NCBI RefSeq assembly: GCF_016741935.1
Contig: NZ_JAERRG010000001.1
Coordinates: 1,488,001 to 1,552,000 of the forward strand
Reading direction: 5' to 3'
Source of the DNA: Streptomyces endocoffeicus
Lineage (GTDB): Bacteria; Actinomycetota; Actinomycetes; Streptomycetales; Streptomycetaceae
Length of the DNA stretch: 64,000 nucleotides
Of the stretch, positions 22,032-47,691 are shown piece after piece (the first letter of the stretch is position 1; each line of letters opens with the position of its first letter). Both the position numbers and the translations under genes were made by a program. The notes beneath the pieces were generated by a model that worked only from the letters and a program-made list of their open reading frames with translations, had not been told where the DNA came from and made no database searches.

Positions 22032-25000
22032 TCAGAGGTCGTTCTTGTCGTAGGCCATGCGCACGAGGTCATCCACGTCCAGGTCGTCGATGGACTCGGC
22101 GGGCTCCTCGTCCGCCGGTGCGGTGGCGGGGTCGTGGGAACCGGCCAGCCGCAGCAGCTCGTCCAGGAGTCCGGATTCGCGGAGCCGGAGCAGGGGGATG
22201 GAGGTCAGCGCCCGGCGGACGTCGGCCTCTTCGGGGTCGAGGGCGGTGGTGGCGGTGTCGTCCGGGAAGAGTTCGGCGCCGATGTGTCCGGCGAGCTCCT
22301 CCGCGCTCGGGTAGTCGAAGACGACGGTGACGGGGAAGCGGAGCCCGGTGGCGGTGCCCAGGCGGTTGCGCAGGTCGACGGCGCTCAGGGAGTCGAAGCC
22401 CAGCTCGCGGAAGGCGCGGGTGGCGTCGACGGCCTCGGGTCCTGAGTAGCCGAGGACGGTGGCGATCTGCGAGCGCACCAGCGACAGCACGGCCGCCCGC
22501 CGGTCCGCCGGGGCCAACTCGGCCAGCCGGTCGCGCAGTGAGGAGGACTCGCCGGTCGCGTCCGCCCGGGTGTCGGCGTCGGCGGCGAGGATCCGCGCCA
22601 CATCGGGCACCTGGCCGATGAGCGGGCTGGGCCGGGCCGAGGTGAAGACGGGGACGAACCGCTCCCAGTCCACGTCGGCGACGACCACGACGGTCTCGTC
22701 CCGCTCCATCACCTGCCAGAAGGCGTCGATGGCGAGCCGGGGGGACATGAACGGGATGCCCCGGCCGCGCAGTTGCTCCTCGGCGAGGTTGGCGGCCATC
22801 CCGCCCTCCTCGGGGCTCCAGATGCCCCACACCACCGAGGTGGCGGCGAGACCGCGGGCCCGGCGCCGCTCGGCGAGCCCGTCGAGATAGGCGTTGGCGG
22901 CGGCGTACGCGCCGTGTTCGCCACTGCCCCAGACGGCCGAGATGGAGGAGAAGAGCACGAAGGAGTCGAGCGTGTCCCGGTCGAAGAGCGCGTCCAGGTT
23001 CGCGGCACCCGCGACCTTGGCCTCCGCCGTGTCCGCGAACTCCGCCAGATCGGTGTCGGCGAGCGGGACGAGCACACCGGCACCGGCGATGTGCAGTACG
23101 GAACGGATCGGCGGGCCCTCGGCCTCCACCTGCCGGACCAGCGCCTCCAGCGCGGCGCGGTCGGCCACGTCGCACGCGGCCACGGTGACCTTGGCGCCGA
23201 GCTCGGTCAGTTCGGCCCTGAGCTTGTCCGCGCCGGGCGCCTCGGGGCCACGGCGGCTGGTGAGCACCAGGTGTTCGGCACCGGCCCGGGCCAGCCGGCG
23301 GGCGATCTGGGCTCCGACGCCACCGGTGCCGCCGGTGAGCAGCACGGTGCCCTCGGGGGTCCAGGCGGGGCCGCTCCCCCGGTGCTCCGCGGCCCGTACC
23401 GGCCGCGGGTGCTCCGTGGCCCGCACCAGCCGCCGGACGAACACCCCGGAGGGCCGCAGGGCCAGCTGATCCTCGTCGTCGAGACGGCCCGCGAGCGCAC
23501 CGCACAGCCGGGTGGTCACCCGGCCGTCGACGGTGTCCGGCAGGTCGACCATGCCGCCCCAGCGCTGGGGGTGTTCCAGGGCGGCGACCCGGCCCAGTCC
23601 CCATACGGCCGCCTGGGCGGGGCTGTCGAGGACGTCGGTGCCGCCGACGGACACGCCGCCACGGGTGGCCAGCCACAGCGGGGCGTCCACCCCGGTGTCG
23701 CCGAGAGCCTGGACGAGGGCGAGGGTGAGCGCGAGTCCCATGGGCACGCCCGCGTGTGCGGGGTGCGGTGCGTCGGGGAGCCCGAGCAGTGAGAGCACCC
23801 CGGCCGGGGTGACTCCGGCGGTGGCCTCATCGAGCCGCGCGGCGACCGCGGCGCGGTCGGCCTCGGCCACCTCGACGGTGACGACCGTGGCGCCGTGGGT
23901 CTCCAGACCGCCGCGTACGGCGTCGATGAGCTCGGTGCCGGGGGGTCCGGCGGGGCGTCCGGCGTCGGCGGTGTGTCCGGCCGGGTTTCCGGCGGCGTGC
24001 CCGCTGAGGTGTCCGGCCGGGACCGCGAGCAGCCAGGTGCCGGTCAGGGCCGCTGAGGCCGGGTCCGGCACCCGGTTCCAGGTGACGTGGTAGCGCCAGG
24101 AGTCGAGTACGGACCGCTCGCGACGGCCACGTCGCCAGGAGGACAGCGCCGGGAGCACGGTCCGCAGCGACGACCGCTCCTCGTCGGCGTCCACCTCCAG
24201 CGCGGTGGTCAGCGCGGCCAGGTCCTCACGCTCCACGGCATCCCAGAACTCGGCGTCCACCGGGTCGCCCCCGGTGGCGGCCACCTGCCCCGCGGGCCGC
24301 TCCAGCCAGTAGCGCTGCCGCTGGAAGGCGTACGTGGGCAGTTCCACCACGGACGCGCCCAGCCCGGCGAACACCGCGGCCCAGTCGACGGCCACGCCAC
24401 GGACGAACGCCTCGCCCAGCGAGGCCAGGAACCGCTCGGGACCGCCCTCGTCACGGCGCAGCGACCCCACGACCACGGCGTCCTCAGCGGTCGCCTGAAG
24501 CGGCATCGTCAGCACCGGATGCGGGGACATCTCCAGGAACGTCCCGAACCCGGCGGCGGACAGAGCCCGCACCGCCGACTCCAGCTCCACCGTCTCCCGC
24601 AGATTGGTGTACCAGTACCCGGCGTCCAGACCCGCGGTGTCCAGGGGTGTGCCCGTGACGGTGGAGTGGAAGGTGATGTCCGAGGTGCGCGGGCGGATCG
24701 GGGCGAGCAGGTCGAGCAACTCCTCGCGGAGCGCTTCCACATGGGTCGAGTGGGACGCGTAGTCCACCGGGATCAGCTTCGCCCGTACGTCCTCGGCCTC
24801 GCACTCCGCCTGGAGTTCACGAAGGGCCTCCGGCTCCCCGGACACCACGATCGAGCCGGGACCGTTGACCGCCGCCACCGAGATACGACCATCCCAGGCC
24901 GTGATCCGCTCCCGCACCCGATCGGCACTCTCCGACACCGACATCATGCCGCCACGACCCGCCAGCCCACGCGCGATCGCCTGCGACCGCAACGCCACCA

Positions 25001-27056
25001 CCCGCGCCCCGTCCTCCAACGACAACCCACCCGCCACCACCGCAGCCGCGATCTCCCCCTGCGAATGCCCCACCACAGCGGCAGGAGTCACCCCACACGC
25101 CCGCCACACCTCCGCCAACGACACCATCACCGCCCACAACGCCGGCTGCACCACATCCACCCGCCCCAACCCCGGACCCCCACCCCGCAACACCCCAACC
25201 AACGACCACTCCACAAACCCCGACAGCGCCACCTCACACTCCGCCAACCGCCCCGCGAACACCGGCGAAGAATCCAACAACTCCACCGCCATCCCCACCC
25301 ACTGCGACCCCTGCCCCGGAAACACGAACACCGGCTTCCCGGCGTGGCCCGCCACGCCCTGGGCCACGAGGCCACCGGGCTCGGCCCGGGTGAGCGCCGT
25401 CAGTCCGGCGCGGAAGTCCTCGACGCCGCCACCGACCACCACCGCGCGGTGGTCGAAACGGGCACGGGTGGTGGCCAGCGAGAAGCCCACATCCACCGGG
25501 GACGGCTCCGGATCCTCCGCGAGGCGCGCCAGCAGGCGCTCCGCCTGCCCGCGCAGCCCGGACTCGGTCTTGGCCGACAGCACCCACGGCACCGTCGCGC
25601 CGCCCACGGGTGCCACGCCCTCTGCCGAGGTGTCCGCGGGCCCGGGGGTTTCGGTGACCTCGAGGGTTTCGGTGGCCTCGGGGGCCTGCTCGATGATGGC
25701 GTGGGCGTTGGTGCCGCTGGCACCGAAGGCGGACACCCCGGCGCGGCGGACCCGCCCGGTCTCCGGCCACGGCCGGGCCTCGGTGAGCAGTTCGACGGCG
25801 CCCGAGGTCCAGTCCACATTGGGCGACGGCTCCTGGATGTGCAGGGTGCTGGGCAGCACCCCGTGGCGGATCGCCTGCACCATCTTGATCACGCCGCCGA
25901 CCCCCGCGGCGGCGGCCGTGTGGCCGATGTTGGACTTCAGCGAGCCGAGCCACAGCGGCCGGTCGGCCGGGCGGTTCCTGCCGTACGTGGCCAGCAGGGC
26001 GTTCGCCTCGATGGGGTCGCCCAGCGATGTCCCTGTACCGTGCGCCTCGACCACGTCCACATCGGTCCCGGACAGGGTGGCGTTGGCCAGCGCCTGGCGG
26101 ATCACCCGCTGCTGGGCACGGCCGTTGGGTGCGGTGAGGCCGTTGCTGGCACCGTCCTGGTTGATGGCGCTGCCGCGGACGACCGCGAGCACGGTGTGGC
26201 CGTCGCGGCGGGCGTCCGAGAGCCGTTCCAGCAGCAGCACTCCGACGCCCTCGCCCCACGCGGTGCCGTCGGCCGTGGAGGAGAACGCCTGGCAACGGGA
26301 GGAGGTGGACAGCGCCCGCTGACGGCTGAACTCGATGAAACCGCTCGGCGTGGACATCACGGTGGTGCCGCCGGTGAGCGCCATCGAGCAGTCGCCCTGG
26401 CGCAGCGCCTGGCACGCCATGTGCAGCGCCACCAGCGACGACGAGCACATGGTGTCGACCGTGACGGCCGGGCCCTCCAGGCCCAGGGTGTAGGCGACCC
26501 GGCCGGAGAGGATGGCGCCCGACGCGCCCATGGACATCTGGCCCTCGAGCCCCTCGGGGAGCTCGGTCAGATCGCGGGCGTAGTCGAAGTCGGTGGCGCC
26601 CATGAAGACGCCGGTGTCGCTGCCGCGCAGGGTGCCCGGGTCGATTCCGGCCCGTTCGAAGGTCTCCCAGACCACTTCCAGCAGCAGCCGCTGCTGCGGA
26701 TCCATGGTGAGGGCCTCGCGCGGCGAGATGCCGAAGAACGCCGGGTCGAACTGGTCCACGTCCTGGAGGAATCCGCCCTGGCGGGCGTAGGTGCGGCCCT
26801 CGCGGTCGGGGTCCGGGTCGAAGAGGTTCGGCAGGTCCCAGCCCCGGTCGGCCGGGAAGTCGGCCATGCCGTCCCGGCCTTCGGCCACGGCCTGCCACAG
26901 GTCCTCGGGGGAGCGGATGTCACCCGCGTAGCGGCAGTTCATCGCCACGATGGCGATGGGCTCGGGGGTCTGCAGCTCCTGGATCCGGCGGTGTGCGGCA
27001 CGGAGGTGGCCGGTGGCCCGCTTGAGGTAGTCGCGCAGCTTCTTCTCGTTGTCCAT
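22032..27056 (-). CDS. Modular PKS: module 4 (KS-AT-KR-ACP)
   Basis: Single-module subunit, 1674 residues; ATG at 27056 preceded by GAGGAG. Docking helix [20 protein letters not shown]. The KS has active Cys204 in DTMCSSS, where all the other extension KS domains here read DTACSSS. AT: GHSQGE and YASH at 24750-24761, methylmalonyl-type. KR: NADPH motif [11 protein letters not shown], no LDD, Trp in AVWGSG and His three residues before the catalytic Tyr (EHGAYAAAN), the pattern of A2-type reductases. [13 protein letters not shown]. The C-terminal tail [20 protein letters not shown] is a docking type unlike the other subunits, matching the unusual N-terminus of the next protein. Predicted output: C8 methyl and C9 hydroxyl. 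Confidence 0.95.
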   Translation of the reverse strand: MDNEKKLRDYLKRATGHLRAAHRRIQELQTPEPIAIVAMNCRYAGDIRSPEDLWQAVAEGRDGMADFPADRGWDLPNLFDPDPDREGRTYARQGGFLQDVDQFDPAFFGISPREALTMDPQQRLLLEVVWETFERAGIDPGTLRGSDTGVFMGATDFDYARDLTELPEGLEGQMSMGASGAILSGRVAYTLGLEGPAVTVDTMCSSSLVALHMACQALRQGDCSMALTGGTTVMSTPSGFIEFSRQRALSTSSRCQAFSSTADGTAWGEGVGVLLLERLSDARRDGHTVLAVVRGSAINQDGASNGLTAPNGRAQQRVIRQALANATLSGTDVDVVEAHGTGTSLGDPIEANALLATYGRNRPADRPLWLGSLKSNIGHTAAAAGVGGVIKMVQAIRHGVLPSTLHIQEPSPNVDWTSGAVELLTEARPWPETGRVRRAGVSAFGASGTNAHAIIEQAPEATETLEVTETPGPADTSAEGVAPVGGATVPWVLSAKTESGLRGQAERLLARLAEDPEPSPVDVGFSLATTRARFDHRAVVVGGGVEDFRAGLTALTRAEPGGLVAQGVAGHAGKPVFVFPGQGSQWVGMAVELLDSSPVFAGRLAECEVALSGFVEWSLVGVLRGGGPGLGRVDVVQPALWAVMVSLAEVWRACGVTPAAVVGHSQGEIAAAVVAGGLSLEDGARVVALRSQAIARGLAGRGGMMSVSESADRVRERITAWDGRISVAAVNGPGSIVVSGEPEALRELQAECEAEDVRAKLIPVDYASHSTHVEALREELLDLLAPIRPRTSDITFHSTVTGTPLDTAGLDAGYWYTNLRETVELESAVRALSAAGFGTFLEMSPHPVLTMPLQATAEDAVVVGSLRRDEGGPERFLASLGEAFVRGVAVDWAAVFAGLGASVVELPTYAFQRQRYWLERPAGQVAATGGDPVDAEFWDAVEREDLAALTTALEVDADEERSSLRTVLPALSSWRRGRRERSVLDSWRYHVTWNRVPDPASAALTGTWLLAVPAGHLSGHAAGNPAGHTADAGRPAGPPGTELIDAVRGGLETHGATVVTVEVAEADRAAVAARLDEATAGVTPAGVLSLLGLPDAPHPAHAGVPMGLALTLALVQALGDTGVDAPLWLATRGGVSVGGTDVLDSPAQAAVWGLGRVAALEHPQRWGGMVDLPDTVDGRVTTRLCGALAGRLDDEDQLALRPSGVFVRRLVRATEHPRPVRAAEHRGSGPAWTPEGTVLLTGGTGGVGAQIARRLARAGAEHLVLTSRRGPEAPGADKLRAELTELGAKVTVAACDVADRAALEALVRQVEAEGPPIRSVLHIAGAGVLVPLADTDLAEFADTAEAKVAGAANLDALFDRDTLDSFVLFSSISAVWGSGEHGAYAAANAYLDGLAERRRARGLAATSVVWGIWSPEEGGMAANLAEEQLRGRGIPFMSPRLAIDAFWQVMERDETVVVVADVDWERFVPVFTSARPSPLIGQVPDVARILAADADTRADATGESSSLRDRLAELAPADRRAAVLSLVRSQIATVLGYSGPEAVDATRAFRELGFDSLSAVDLRNRLGTATGLRFPVTVVFDYPSAEELAGHIGAELFPDDTATTALDPEEADVRRALTSIPLLRLRESGLLDELLRLAGSHDPATAPADEEPAESIDDLDVDDLVRMAYDKNDL
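24350..25335 (-). repeat. AT4 copy of a shared methylmalonyl-AT segment
   Basis: Matches AT5 over almost 1 kb and AT3 over about 0.6 kb. Contains the YASH codons at 24750-24761 and the same G-ending codon patch at about 25000-25330. Confidence 0.8.
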
Positions 27057-27117
27057 GGTCGTCAGCTCCTCAAGAGGGCCGGAACGTCGGTGGCGGCCGG
27101 GGCGGTGGCACGGCGGT

Positions 27118-30100
27118 TCATGAGGCCGTCAGATCCCGGCCCAGCAGCTCGAACATCCCGTCGAGCAGCTCGAACATCTCGTCGTCCGTGGCCGATTCGA
27201 TGTCGTCCAGCTCCAGGGCGGCGAGGGCGGACTGGACGCGGTCGAGTTCGGCGAGCGCCACGGTGTCCACGGACTCCTCGCCCGATGGCAGGAGTTCCTC
27301 CCGTAGCAGCACGGCGAGGTCGTCGGCGGTCGGGTAGTCGAAGACGAGGGTGACCGGCAGCCGCAGCCCGGTGGCGGCGTTCAGCCGGTTGCGCAGATCG
27401 ACGGCGGTCAACGAGTCGAAGCCCAGCTCCTTGAAGGCCCGTCCGGTCTCGACCGCGCCCGCGTCGGCGTAGCCGAGGGCCGCGGCCGCCTGCTCGCTCA
27501 CCAGCTCCACGAGGGCGGTGTGGCGGTCGGCCGGGCCGAGCTCCGCGAGCCGCGTGCGCAGCGCGGCGGCGCCACCGGCCTCCTCCCGCTCCGCTCCGGC
27601 CGGGTCCTGCCCGCTGCCGCCCGCCTCGGGCAGATCGGCGAGCAGCGGCAGCGGGCGGGTGGCGGACAGGGCGGGGGCAAAACGGCCCCAGTCGATATCG
27701 GCCGCGACGAGGAAACCGTCGCCCCGCGCGACCGTCTGCCGCAGCAGCTCCAGCGCCCGTGCGCCGTCGATGGGCGGCGCGCCGCGCCGTCGCAGCTGGT
27801 CCGCCACCTCGCCGTCGATCATCCCGCCGCCCGCCCAGGCGCTCCAGGCCACCGAGGTGGCGGGCAGGCCGTCCGCACGGCGCAGCTGGGCGAGCGCGTC
27901 GAGATACGCGCTGGCCGCCGCGTAGTTGCCCTGCCCGGCGGCGCCCACGGTGCCGGCGATCGAGGAGATCAGGACGAACGCGTCGAGGTCCAGGTCCCGG
28001 CCCTGGCCGCGGCCCCGGTCCCGGCCCCGGGTGAGCTCGTGCAGATGGCGCGCGCCCGCCACCTTGGGGCGCAGTACGGCCTCGATCCGCTCGGGGGTGA
28101 GCGCGTCGACGGTGGCGTCGTCCAGCGCGCCCGCGGCGTGCACCACGGCGGTCAGCGGGTGGTCCACGCCGTCGCGCGTGACCTGGTCCAGCAGGTGTGC
28201 CAGGGCCTCACGGTCGGCCACATCGCACGCGGCGACGGTCACCCGGGCGCCGCGCTCGGTCAGTTCGGCCTCCAGCTCGGCCGCGCCCGGGGCCCGGGGC
28301 CCGCGACGGCTGACCAGCACTACGTGTTCGGCACCCGCGTCGACCAGCCCGCGGGCGATCTGGGCACCGACGCCTCCGGTGCCACCGGTGATCAGGACGG
28401 TGCCGCGGGGCTGCCAGCGCTCACCGGAGCGGGTGGCCCCGGCCCGCCTGAGCCGCCGGGCGAGGGTGCCCGAGGCGCGGACGGCCAGCTGGTCCTCGCC
28501 GTCCTGGCCGGTCAGGGCGCGGGCGAGGGCCCTGAGTGCGCCGTCATCGAGCGTCTCGGGCAGATCGATCAGCCCGCCCCAGCGCTGCGGATGCTCCAGC
28601 GCCACCGCGCTGCCCAGGCCCCAGACGAGGGCTTGCGCGGGGGCTTCCAGGCGGTCGCCACCGCGGGTGGAGACGGCGCCGCGGGTGACACACCACAGGG
28701 GCGCGTCGACACCCGCCTCGCCCAGCGCCCGCACCAGGTCGAGGGTGGTGGCGAACCCGGTGGGGACGTCGGGGTGTTCCGGGTGCGGTGCCTCGTCGAG
28801 AGCGAGCAGGGACACCACGCCGCCGGGCGCCCCGGCGTCCCCGAGGGCCTCGGAGATACGGGCGGCGAGCCGGGCGCGGTCGGTGTCCTCCGGGCCGATG
28901 CGTACGGGGACGATCTCGATGCCGAGGGCGGCGAGCCCGGCGGTAATGGCCTCGGCGGCGGCGTCCTCCTTATCAGTGGGGCGCGCCTCGGCGGGCATCG
29001 CCACCAGCAGGCGGCCCGGGAGCGCGGGGGGCCTTTGTCCGTCGAGCGGTTGCCAGGCGACGCGGTAGCGCCAGGCGTCGAGCGCCGCCTGGTCGCTCAG
29101 CCGGGAACGCCACGACGAGAGCAGCGGAAGCACCTCGCTGAGCGGTGCGTCGGCGGCCGCGCCCAGTGTCGTCGTCAGCGCATCCAGGTCGGCCTTCTCG
29201 ACCGCGGTCCAGAACTCCGCCTCCGCCGGGCCGGTGGCCGCCTCGGCGACCGGCCCGGTCTGGGGCTCGACCCAGTAGCGGGCGCGCTGGAACGCGTACG
29301 TGGGAAGGTCGACACGCCTGGCGCCCCGCCCCGCGAACAGCCCCCGCCAGTCCACCTCCGCGCCGTGGACGTAACCCTGGGCGAGCGAGAGCAGCATCCG
29401 CTCGGGGCCGCCCTCCTCGCGGCGCAGGGTGCCGATGACGGCGGCCGAGCCCTCGGCGGCCTCGACGGTGGCCTCGATGGCGGCGGCCAGCACGGGGTGC
29501 GGGCTCACCTCCACGAACAGCCGGTGGCCGCCGGTGAGCAGCGCCCGGGTGGCCGCTTCGAGCTGTACGGTCTCGCGCAGGTTGCGCGCCCAGTAGGCGG
29601 CGTCGAGCCCAGCCGTGTCCAGGGGTTCACCGGTGACCGTGGAGTGGAAGACGATCCGTGAGGTGCGCGGCCGGATGGGGGCGAGGATCCGCAGCAGTTC
29701 GTCGTGGATCTTCTCCACCTGCGCTGAGTGCGAGGCGTAGTCCACCGGGATCAGCTTCGCCCGTACGTCCTCGGCCTCGCACTCCGCCTGGAGTTCACGA
29801 AGGGCCTCCGGCTCCCCGGACACCACCACCGCGCCGGGGCCGTTGACCGCCGCCACCGAGATACGGCCGTCCCAGACGGCGATCCGCTCCCGCACCTCCT
29901 CGACCGGGAGCGACACGGACATCATGCCGCCGTGTCCGGCCAGCCCACGCGCGATGGCCTGCGACCGCAACGCCACCACCCGCGCCCCGTCCTCCAACGA
30001 CAACCCACCCGCCACCACCGCAGCAGCGATCTCCCCCTGCGAATGCCCCACCACCGCCGCCGGAGTCACACCACACGCCCGCCACACCTCAGCCAACGAC

Positions 30101-32030
30101 ACCATCACCGCCCACAACGCCGGCTGCACCACATCCACCCGCCCCAACCCCGGACCCCCACCCCGCAACACCCCAACCAACGACCACTCCACAAACCCCG
30201 ACAACGCCACCTCACACTCCGCCAACCGCCCCGCGAACACCGGCGACGAATCCAACAACTCCACCGCCATCCCCACCCACTGCGACCCCTGCCCCGGAAA
30301 CACGAACACCGGACGGGCCTCCGGCACCGCCGCGCCCTCGCCGCGCACCACGCCCGTGGGCACCCCGCCGGAGGCCAACGCCTCCAGATGGCCTAGCAGT
30401 TGGGTGCGGTCCGCGCCCACCGCCGCGGCGCGGTATTCGAAGGCGGACCGTCCGGTGGCGAGCGAGTGGCCGACATCGGCCGGGGACGCCTCGGGGCGCT
30501 CGTGCAGATGGGCCAGCAGCCGCTCCGCCTGCGCCCGCAGGGCCGCTTCGCTCCTGCCGGAGAGCACCCAGGGGACGGCGGCGCCGCCGAGCGCGGTCCC
30601 GTCGAGGGCGGAGACGCCTTCTTCGTCGTCCTTCCCCTCGGCCGGGGCCTGTTCGAGGATGACATGGGCGTTGGTGCCGCTCACGCCGAACGCGGACACC
30701 CCGGCGCGGCGCGGACGCCCGCGCTCGGGCCACTCCCGGGCCTCGGTCAGCAGCTCGACCGCGCCGGAGGACCAGTTGACGGCCGCGGAGGCCTGCTCGA
30801 CGTGGAGTGTCCTCGGCAGCGTCCCGTTGCGCAGCGCCATCACCGTCTTGATGACCCCGCCGACCCCGGCCGCCGCCTGGGTGTGGCCGATGTTGGACTT
30901 GAGCGAGCCGAGCCACAGCGGATGGCCGGGGGTGCGGCCCTTGCCGTACGTGGCGAGCAGCGCGCCCGCCTCGATGGGATCGCCGAGCGCGGTGCCCGTG
31001 CCATGGGCCTCGACGGCGTCGACGTCGTCCACCGTGAGCCCGGCGGCGGTCAGTGCCGCCTCGATGACCCGGCGCTGGGCGGGGCCGTTGGGCGCGGCGA
31101 GGCCGTTGCTGGCGCCGTCCTGGTTCATGGCGCTGGAGCGCAGCACGGCGAGGACCGGGTGGCCGTTCCGGCGGGCGTCGGACAGCCGCTCCAGCAGCAC
31201 CATTCCCGCGCCCTCGCCCCAGCCGGTGCCGTCGGCGCCCGCGGCGAAGGACTTGCAGCGGCCGTTGGCGGCCAGTCCGCGCTGATGGCTGAACTCGACG
31301 AAGACACCGGGGGTGGCCATGACCGCCACCCCTCCGGCCAGCGCCAGCGAGCATTCGCCGCGGCGCAGCGCCTGGGCCGCCAGATGCATGGTCACCAGCG
31401 AGGACGAGCAGGCGGTGTCCAGGGTGATGGCCGGTCCCTCGAGGCCGAGGGTGTAGGAGATCCGGCCGGAGGCCACGCTGGAGACGTTGCCGATGAGCAG
31501 ATGGCCCTCGACGCTCTGCGGGGCGTGCTGCGGGTCCCCGCCGTACTGGAACGAGGCGAGCCCCACATAGACCCCGGCCCTGGTGCCCTTCAGCGAGAGC
31601 GGGTCGATGCCCGCGCGTTCGATCGCCTCCCAGGACACCTCCAGCAGCAGCCGCTGCTGAGGGTCCATGGCCAGCGCCTCGCGCGGGGAGATGCCGAAGA
31701 AGGCCGGGTCGAACTGGTCGGCGTCGTGGACGAAGCCGCCTTCGCGGGTGTTGCAGGTGCCGGACCGGCCCGGGTCGGGGTCATAGAGTCCCTCGACGTC
31801 CCAGCCCCGGTTGGCGGGGAACTCCGAGATCGCGTCGCGACCCTCGGCCACCAGCCGCCACAGGTCCTCCGGGGAGCGGACACCGCCGGGGAAGCGGCAG
31901 CCCATCGAGACGATGGCGATCGGCTCCCGCTCGTCGGCCTCGATCCGCTCCAGCCGGTCACGGGCCTGCTTGAGGTCGGAGGAGACCCGCTTGAGGTAGG
32001 TGAGGAGTTTCTCTTCGTTCTCGTTCGCCA

Positions 32031-32031
<1 letters not shown>
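27118..32031 (-). CDS. Modular PKS: module 3 (KS-AT-KR-ACP, KR probably inactive)
   Basis: Single-module subunit, 1637 residues. The ATG at 32031 shares one base with the stop of the preceding PKS gene (TGATG), so the two are translationally coupled. Docking helix [22 protein letters not shown] Cys208 in DTACSSS; AT with GHSQGE and YASH at 29728-29739 (methylmalonyl). The KR retains [14 protein letters not shown], Lys, Ser and Tyr, but the catalytic Asn of YxxxN is Ser (GNYAAASAY, codon 27910-27912). [14 protein letters not shown]-terminal docking tail with [16 protein letters not shown]. Predicted output: C10 methyl and an unreduced C11 keto group, which in elaiophylin forms the hemiketal. 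That the KR is dead is inference from the residue change and the known product. Confidence 0.95.
29725..30315 (-). repeat. AT3 copy of a shared methylmalonyl-AT segment
   Basis: Matches AT4 and AT5 from the YASH codons (29728-29739) to the start of the AT (GQGSQW). The identity falls off sharply downstream of YASH, where AT3 differs from the other two. Confidence 0.8.
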
Positions 32032-45557
<13,526 letters not shown>

Positions 45558-45650
45558 CACGACCTCAGACTCTTCTCTCAGTTGAGATTCCGACGCGACT
45601 GGACTGACCATGATCCGGAAGTCGACGGTATGGGGCGGGAGTCGACTCAA

Positions 45651-45694
45651 CCACCCCTAACCGCATCCACCCCTAACCCCGGGTGTAGGGGTGG
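45651..45694. promoter_or_regulatory. CCACCCCTA repeat array upstream of the PKS operon
   Basis: Two direct copies of CCACCCCTAAC (45651-45661, 45667-45677) and one inverted copy TAGGGGTGG (45686-45694), filling the gap between the rmlB stop and the PKS leader. The second and third copies form a perfect 9-base inverted repeat with a 10-base loop, so it may also fold as a terminator for rmlB. Related repeats occur upstream of rmlA and of the ketosynthase gene, which favours an operator, perhaps for the LAL activator. Confidence 0.6.
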
Positions 45695-46669
45695 TCACAT
45701 CTTCTTGAGCGGTTCCCACCAACCGCGGTGTGTCATGTACCACTTGGCGGTTTCCGCGAGGCCGTTCTCGAACGACACCTCGGGGCGGTAGCCGAGTTCC
45801 GCGGAGATTTTCGCGATGTCCACCGAGTAACGGCGGTCATGGCCCTTGCGGTCGGGCACCCGCTCGATCAGGGACCGGTCGGCGCCGAGCAGTTCGAGCA
45901 GCCGTTCCGTGAGTTCCAGATTGGTGAGTTCGGTGCCGCCGCCGATGTTGTAGACCTCTCCCGGGCGGCCGTTCTCGGCGACCAGGGCGATACCGCGGCA
46001 GTGGTCGTCGACGTGCAGCCAGTCCCGGACATTTCCGCCGTCGCCGTAGAGCGGCACCGGTTTGCCGTCCATGAGGTTGGTGACGAAGAGCGGAATGACT
46101 TTCTCGGGGTGCTGGTACGGGCCGTAGTTGTTGGAGCAGCGGGTCACACAGACGGGCAGTCCATGGGTGCGGTGGAAGGCCCGGGCCAGCAGATCGGAGG
46201 ATGCCTTGGAGGCGGAATACGGCGAGTTGGGTTCGAGTGGTTCCGCCTCGCTCCAGGAGCCGTTTTCGATGGAGCCGTAGACCTCGTCCGTGGAGATGTG
46301 GACGAACTTTCCGACCTCCGCGTTCGCGGCCGCGTTGAGGAGGGTGTGGGTGCCCAGGACATTGGTGCGCACGAATTCCTCGGCGCCGGATATCGAGCGG
46401 TCGACATGCGATTCCGCGGCGAAGTGGACCACCAGATCGGTGTCCCGCAGCAGCTCGCCGACGAGCTCGCCGTCGCAGATGTCGCCGCGCACGAAGCGCA
46501 GCCGGGGGCTGTCGGCGACCTCGGCCAGGTTGGCCTCGTTGCCCGCGTAGGTGAGCTTGTCGACCACCACGACCTGGGCGTCCGCCCAGGCCGCGTACGC
46601 CCCTGTCAAGGTCTGCCGGACGAAGTGGGAGCCGATGAAGCCCGCGCCGCCGGTCACAACTATGCGCAC
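45695..46669 (-). CDS. rmlB: dTDP-glucose 4,6-dehydratase
   Basis: Converts dTDP-D-glucose to dTDP-4-keto-6-deoxy-D-glucose with tightly bound NAD, the second step of deoxysugar supply. It has 324 residues. Seen: the nucleotide fold VTGGAGFIGSHFVR at the N-terminus; HFAAESHVDRSI; the STDEVYGS active-site segment with the Thr-Asp-Glu triad; YSASKAS with the catalytic Tyr-x3-Lys; and RCSNNYGPYQ. I chose the GTG at 46669 because it gives the family N-terminus RIVVTGG and has GAAGGG nine bases upstream; a TTG at 46678 is also in frame. It follows rmlA by 13 bases, so the two form an operon. Confidence 0.96.
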   Translation of the reverse strand: MRIVVTGGAGFIGSHFVRQTLTGAYAAWADAQVVVVDKLTYAGNEANLAEVADSPRLRFVRGDICDGELVGELLRDTDLVVHFAAESHVDRSISGAEEFVRTNVLGTHTLLNAAANAEVGKFVHISTDEVYGSIENGSWSEAEPLEPNSPYSASKASSDLLARAFHRTHGLPVCVTRCSNNYGPYQHPEKVIPLFVTNLMDGKPVPLYGDGGNVRDWLHVDDHCRGIALVAENGRPGEVYNIGGGTELTNLELTERLLELLGADRSLIERVPDRKGHDRRYSVDIAKISAELGYRPEVSFENGLAETAKWYMTHRGWWEPLKKM

Positions 46670-46682
46670 TGGAGACAACCCT

Positions 46683-47555
46683 TCAGCGGTTATTGGCCGC
46701 GATATCCATCAGATATTGTCCGTAGTCCGTCTTGCTGAGCTCCGCACCGAGCTCATAGCAGGCGGCGGCGTCGATGAACCCCATGCGGAAGGCTATCTCC
46801 TCGAGACAGGCGATCCGCACGCCCTGGCGCTGCTCCAGAAGCTGCACATACTGGCCCGCCTGCAGCAGCGAGTCATGGGTTCCGGTGTCCAGCCAGGCGA
46901 ATCCGCGGCCGAGCCCCACCAGTCGGGCCTTTCCGCGCTCCAGATAGACGCCATTGACGTCGGTGATCTCCAGTTCGCCGCGTGCGGAGGGCCGTACGTT
47001 CTTGGCGATGTCCACGACGTCGTTGTCGTAGAGATACAGACCGGTGATGGCCAGATTGGATTTGGGGGCGGCCGGCTTCTCCTCGAGGGAGATCAGCCGA
47101 CCCTGCTCATCCATTTCCCCGACGCCATAGCGCTCGGGGTCCTTGACTCCATAGCCGAAGAGCACACAGCCGTCGACATGGCTTGCCTCATGGTGCAGCA
47201 TCTTCGAAAACCCGGGCCCGTGGAAGATATTGTCGCCGAGGACCAGCGCCACCTGGTCATCGCCGATGAACTCGGCTCCGATGATGAATGCCTCGGCGAT
47301 TCCATTGGCCTCGGCCTGCTCGGCGTACTCGATCGAAAGACCCAGCCGGCCGCCGTCGCCGAGAAGCGCGCGGAACAGCTCCACATGGAGCGGGGTCGAG
47401 ATGATCTGGATTTCCCTGACGCCGCCGAGCATGAGCACCGACAGCGGGTAATAGATCATCGGTTTGTTGTAGACGGGAAGGATCTGCTTCGACACCGCAT
47501 GTGTCAAAGGATGCAGTCGGGTACCGCTTCCTCCGGCGAGGACTATGCCCTTCAT
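46683..47555 (-). CDS. rmlA: Glucose-1-phosphate thymidylyltransferase
   Basis: Makes dTDP-D-glucose from glucose-1-phosphate and dTTP, the entry step to deoxysugars. It has 290 residues, the normal RmlA length. Seen: the nucleotidyltransferase motif [18 protein letters not shown] at the N-terminus, [27 protein letters not shown] with the metal-binding Asp, and EKPAAPKSN. The ATG at 47555 gives the canonical N-terminus although its ribosome site is weak; in-frame sequence up to 47660 is not family-like. Directly upstream lie AGGGGTGG repeats that may control rmlA-rmlB. Confidence 0.96.
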   Translation of the reverse strand: MKGIVLAGGSGTRLHPLTHAVSKQILPVYNKPMIYYPLSVLMLGGVREIQIISTPLHVELFRALLGDGGRLGLSIEYAEQAEANGIAEAFIIGAEFIGDDQVALVLGDNIFHGPGFSKMLHHEASHVDGCVLFGYGVKDPERYGVGEMDEQGRLISLEEKPAAPKSNLAITGLYLYDNDVVDIAKNVRPSARGELEITDVNGVYLERGKARLVGLGRGFAWLDTGTHDSLLQAGQYVQLLEQRQGVRIACLEEIAFRMGFIDAAACYELGAELSKTDYGQYLMDIAANNR

Positions 47556-47608
47556 GCGGCCAGAAGCTATCAACGCGATCAGCCCGCGCTCCAGGTCTGC
47601 CGCCGCGA

Positions 47609-47646
47609 TAGGGGGGTAATCAGGGGTGGGCATGGAACAGGGGTGG
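47609..47646. promoter_or_regulatory. AGGGGTGG repeats upstream of rmlA
   Basis: Repeats TAGGGGGG (47609-47616), CAGGGGTGG (47621-47629) and CAGGGGTGG (47638-47646) sit 54-91 bases upstream of the rmlA start. Copies two and three are 17 bases apart. They resemble the array upstream of the PKS operon and the CCCCTA repeats near 54200. Candidate activator site; inference. Confidence 0.5.
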
Positions 47647-47664
47647 CCGCGTGTGGCCACCCCT
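47639..47664 (-). terminator. Hairpin after the LAL regulator gene
   Basis: Perfect 10-base inverted repeat AGGGGTGGCC / GGCCACCCCT with a 6-base loop, beginning 28 bases beyond the regulator stop codon. It overlaps one copy of the AGGGGTGG motif, so it may be both terminator and operator. Confidence 0.6.
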
Positions 47665-47691
47665 TCCGCGGGACATCGTCACCGTCGTCGC

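Noticed and set aside
45558..45650. Longer N-terminus of the first PKS protein from TTG 45650 or ATG 45611
   Set aside because: Neither has as good a ribosome site as ATG 45557 (GAGG five bases upstream), and the extra residues are not part of the KSQ fold. ATG 45611 cannot be fully excluded.
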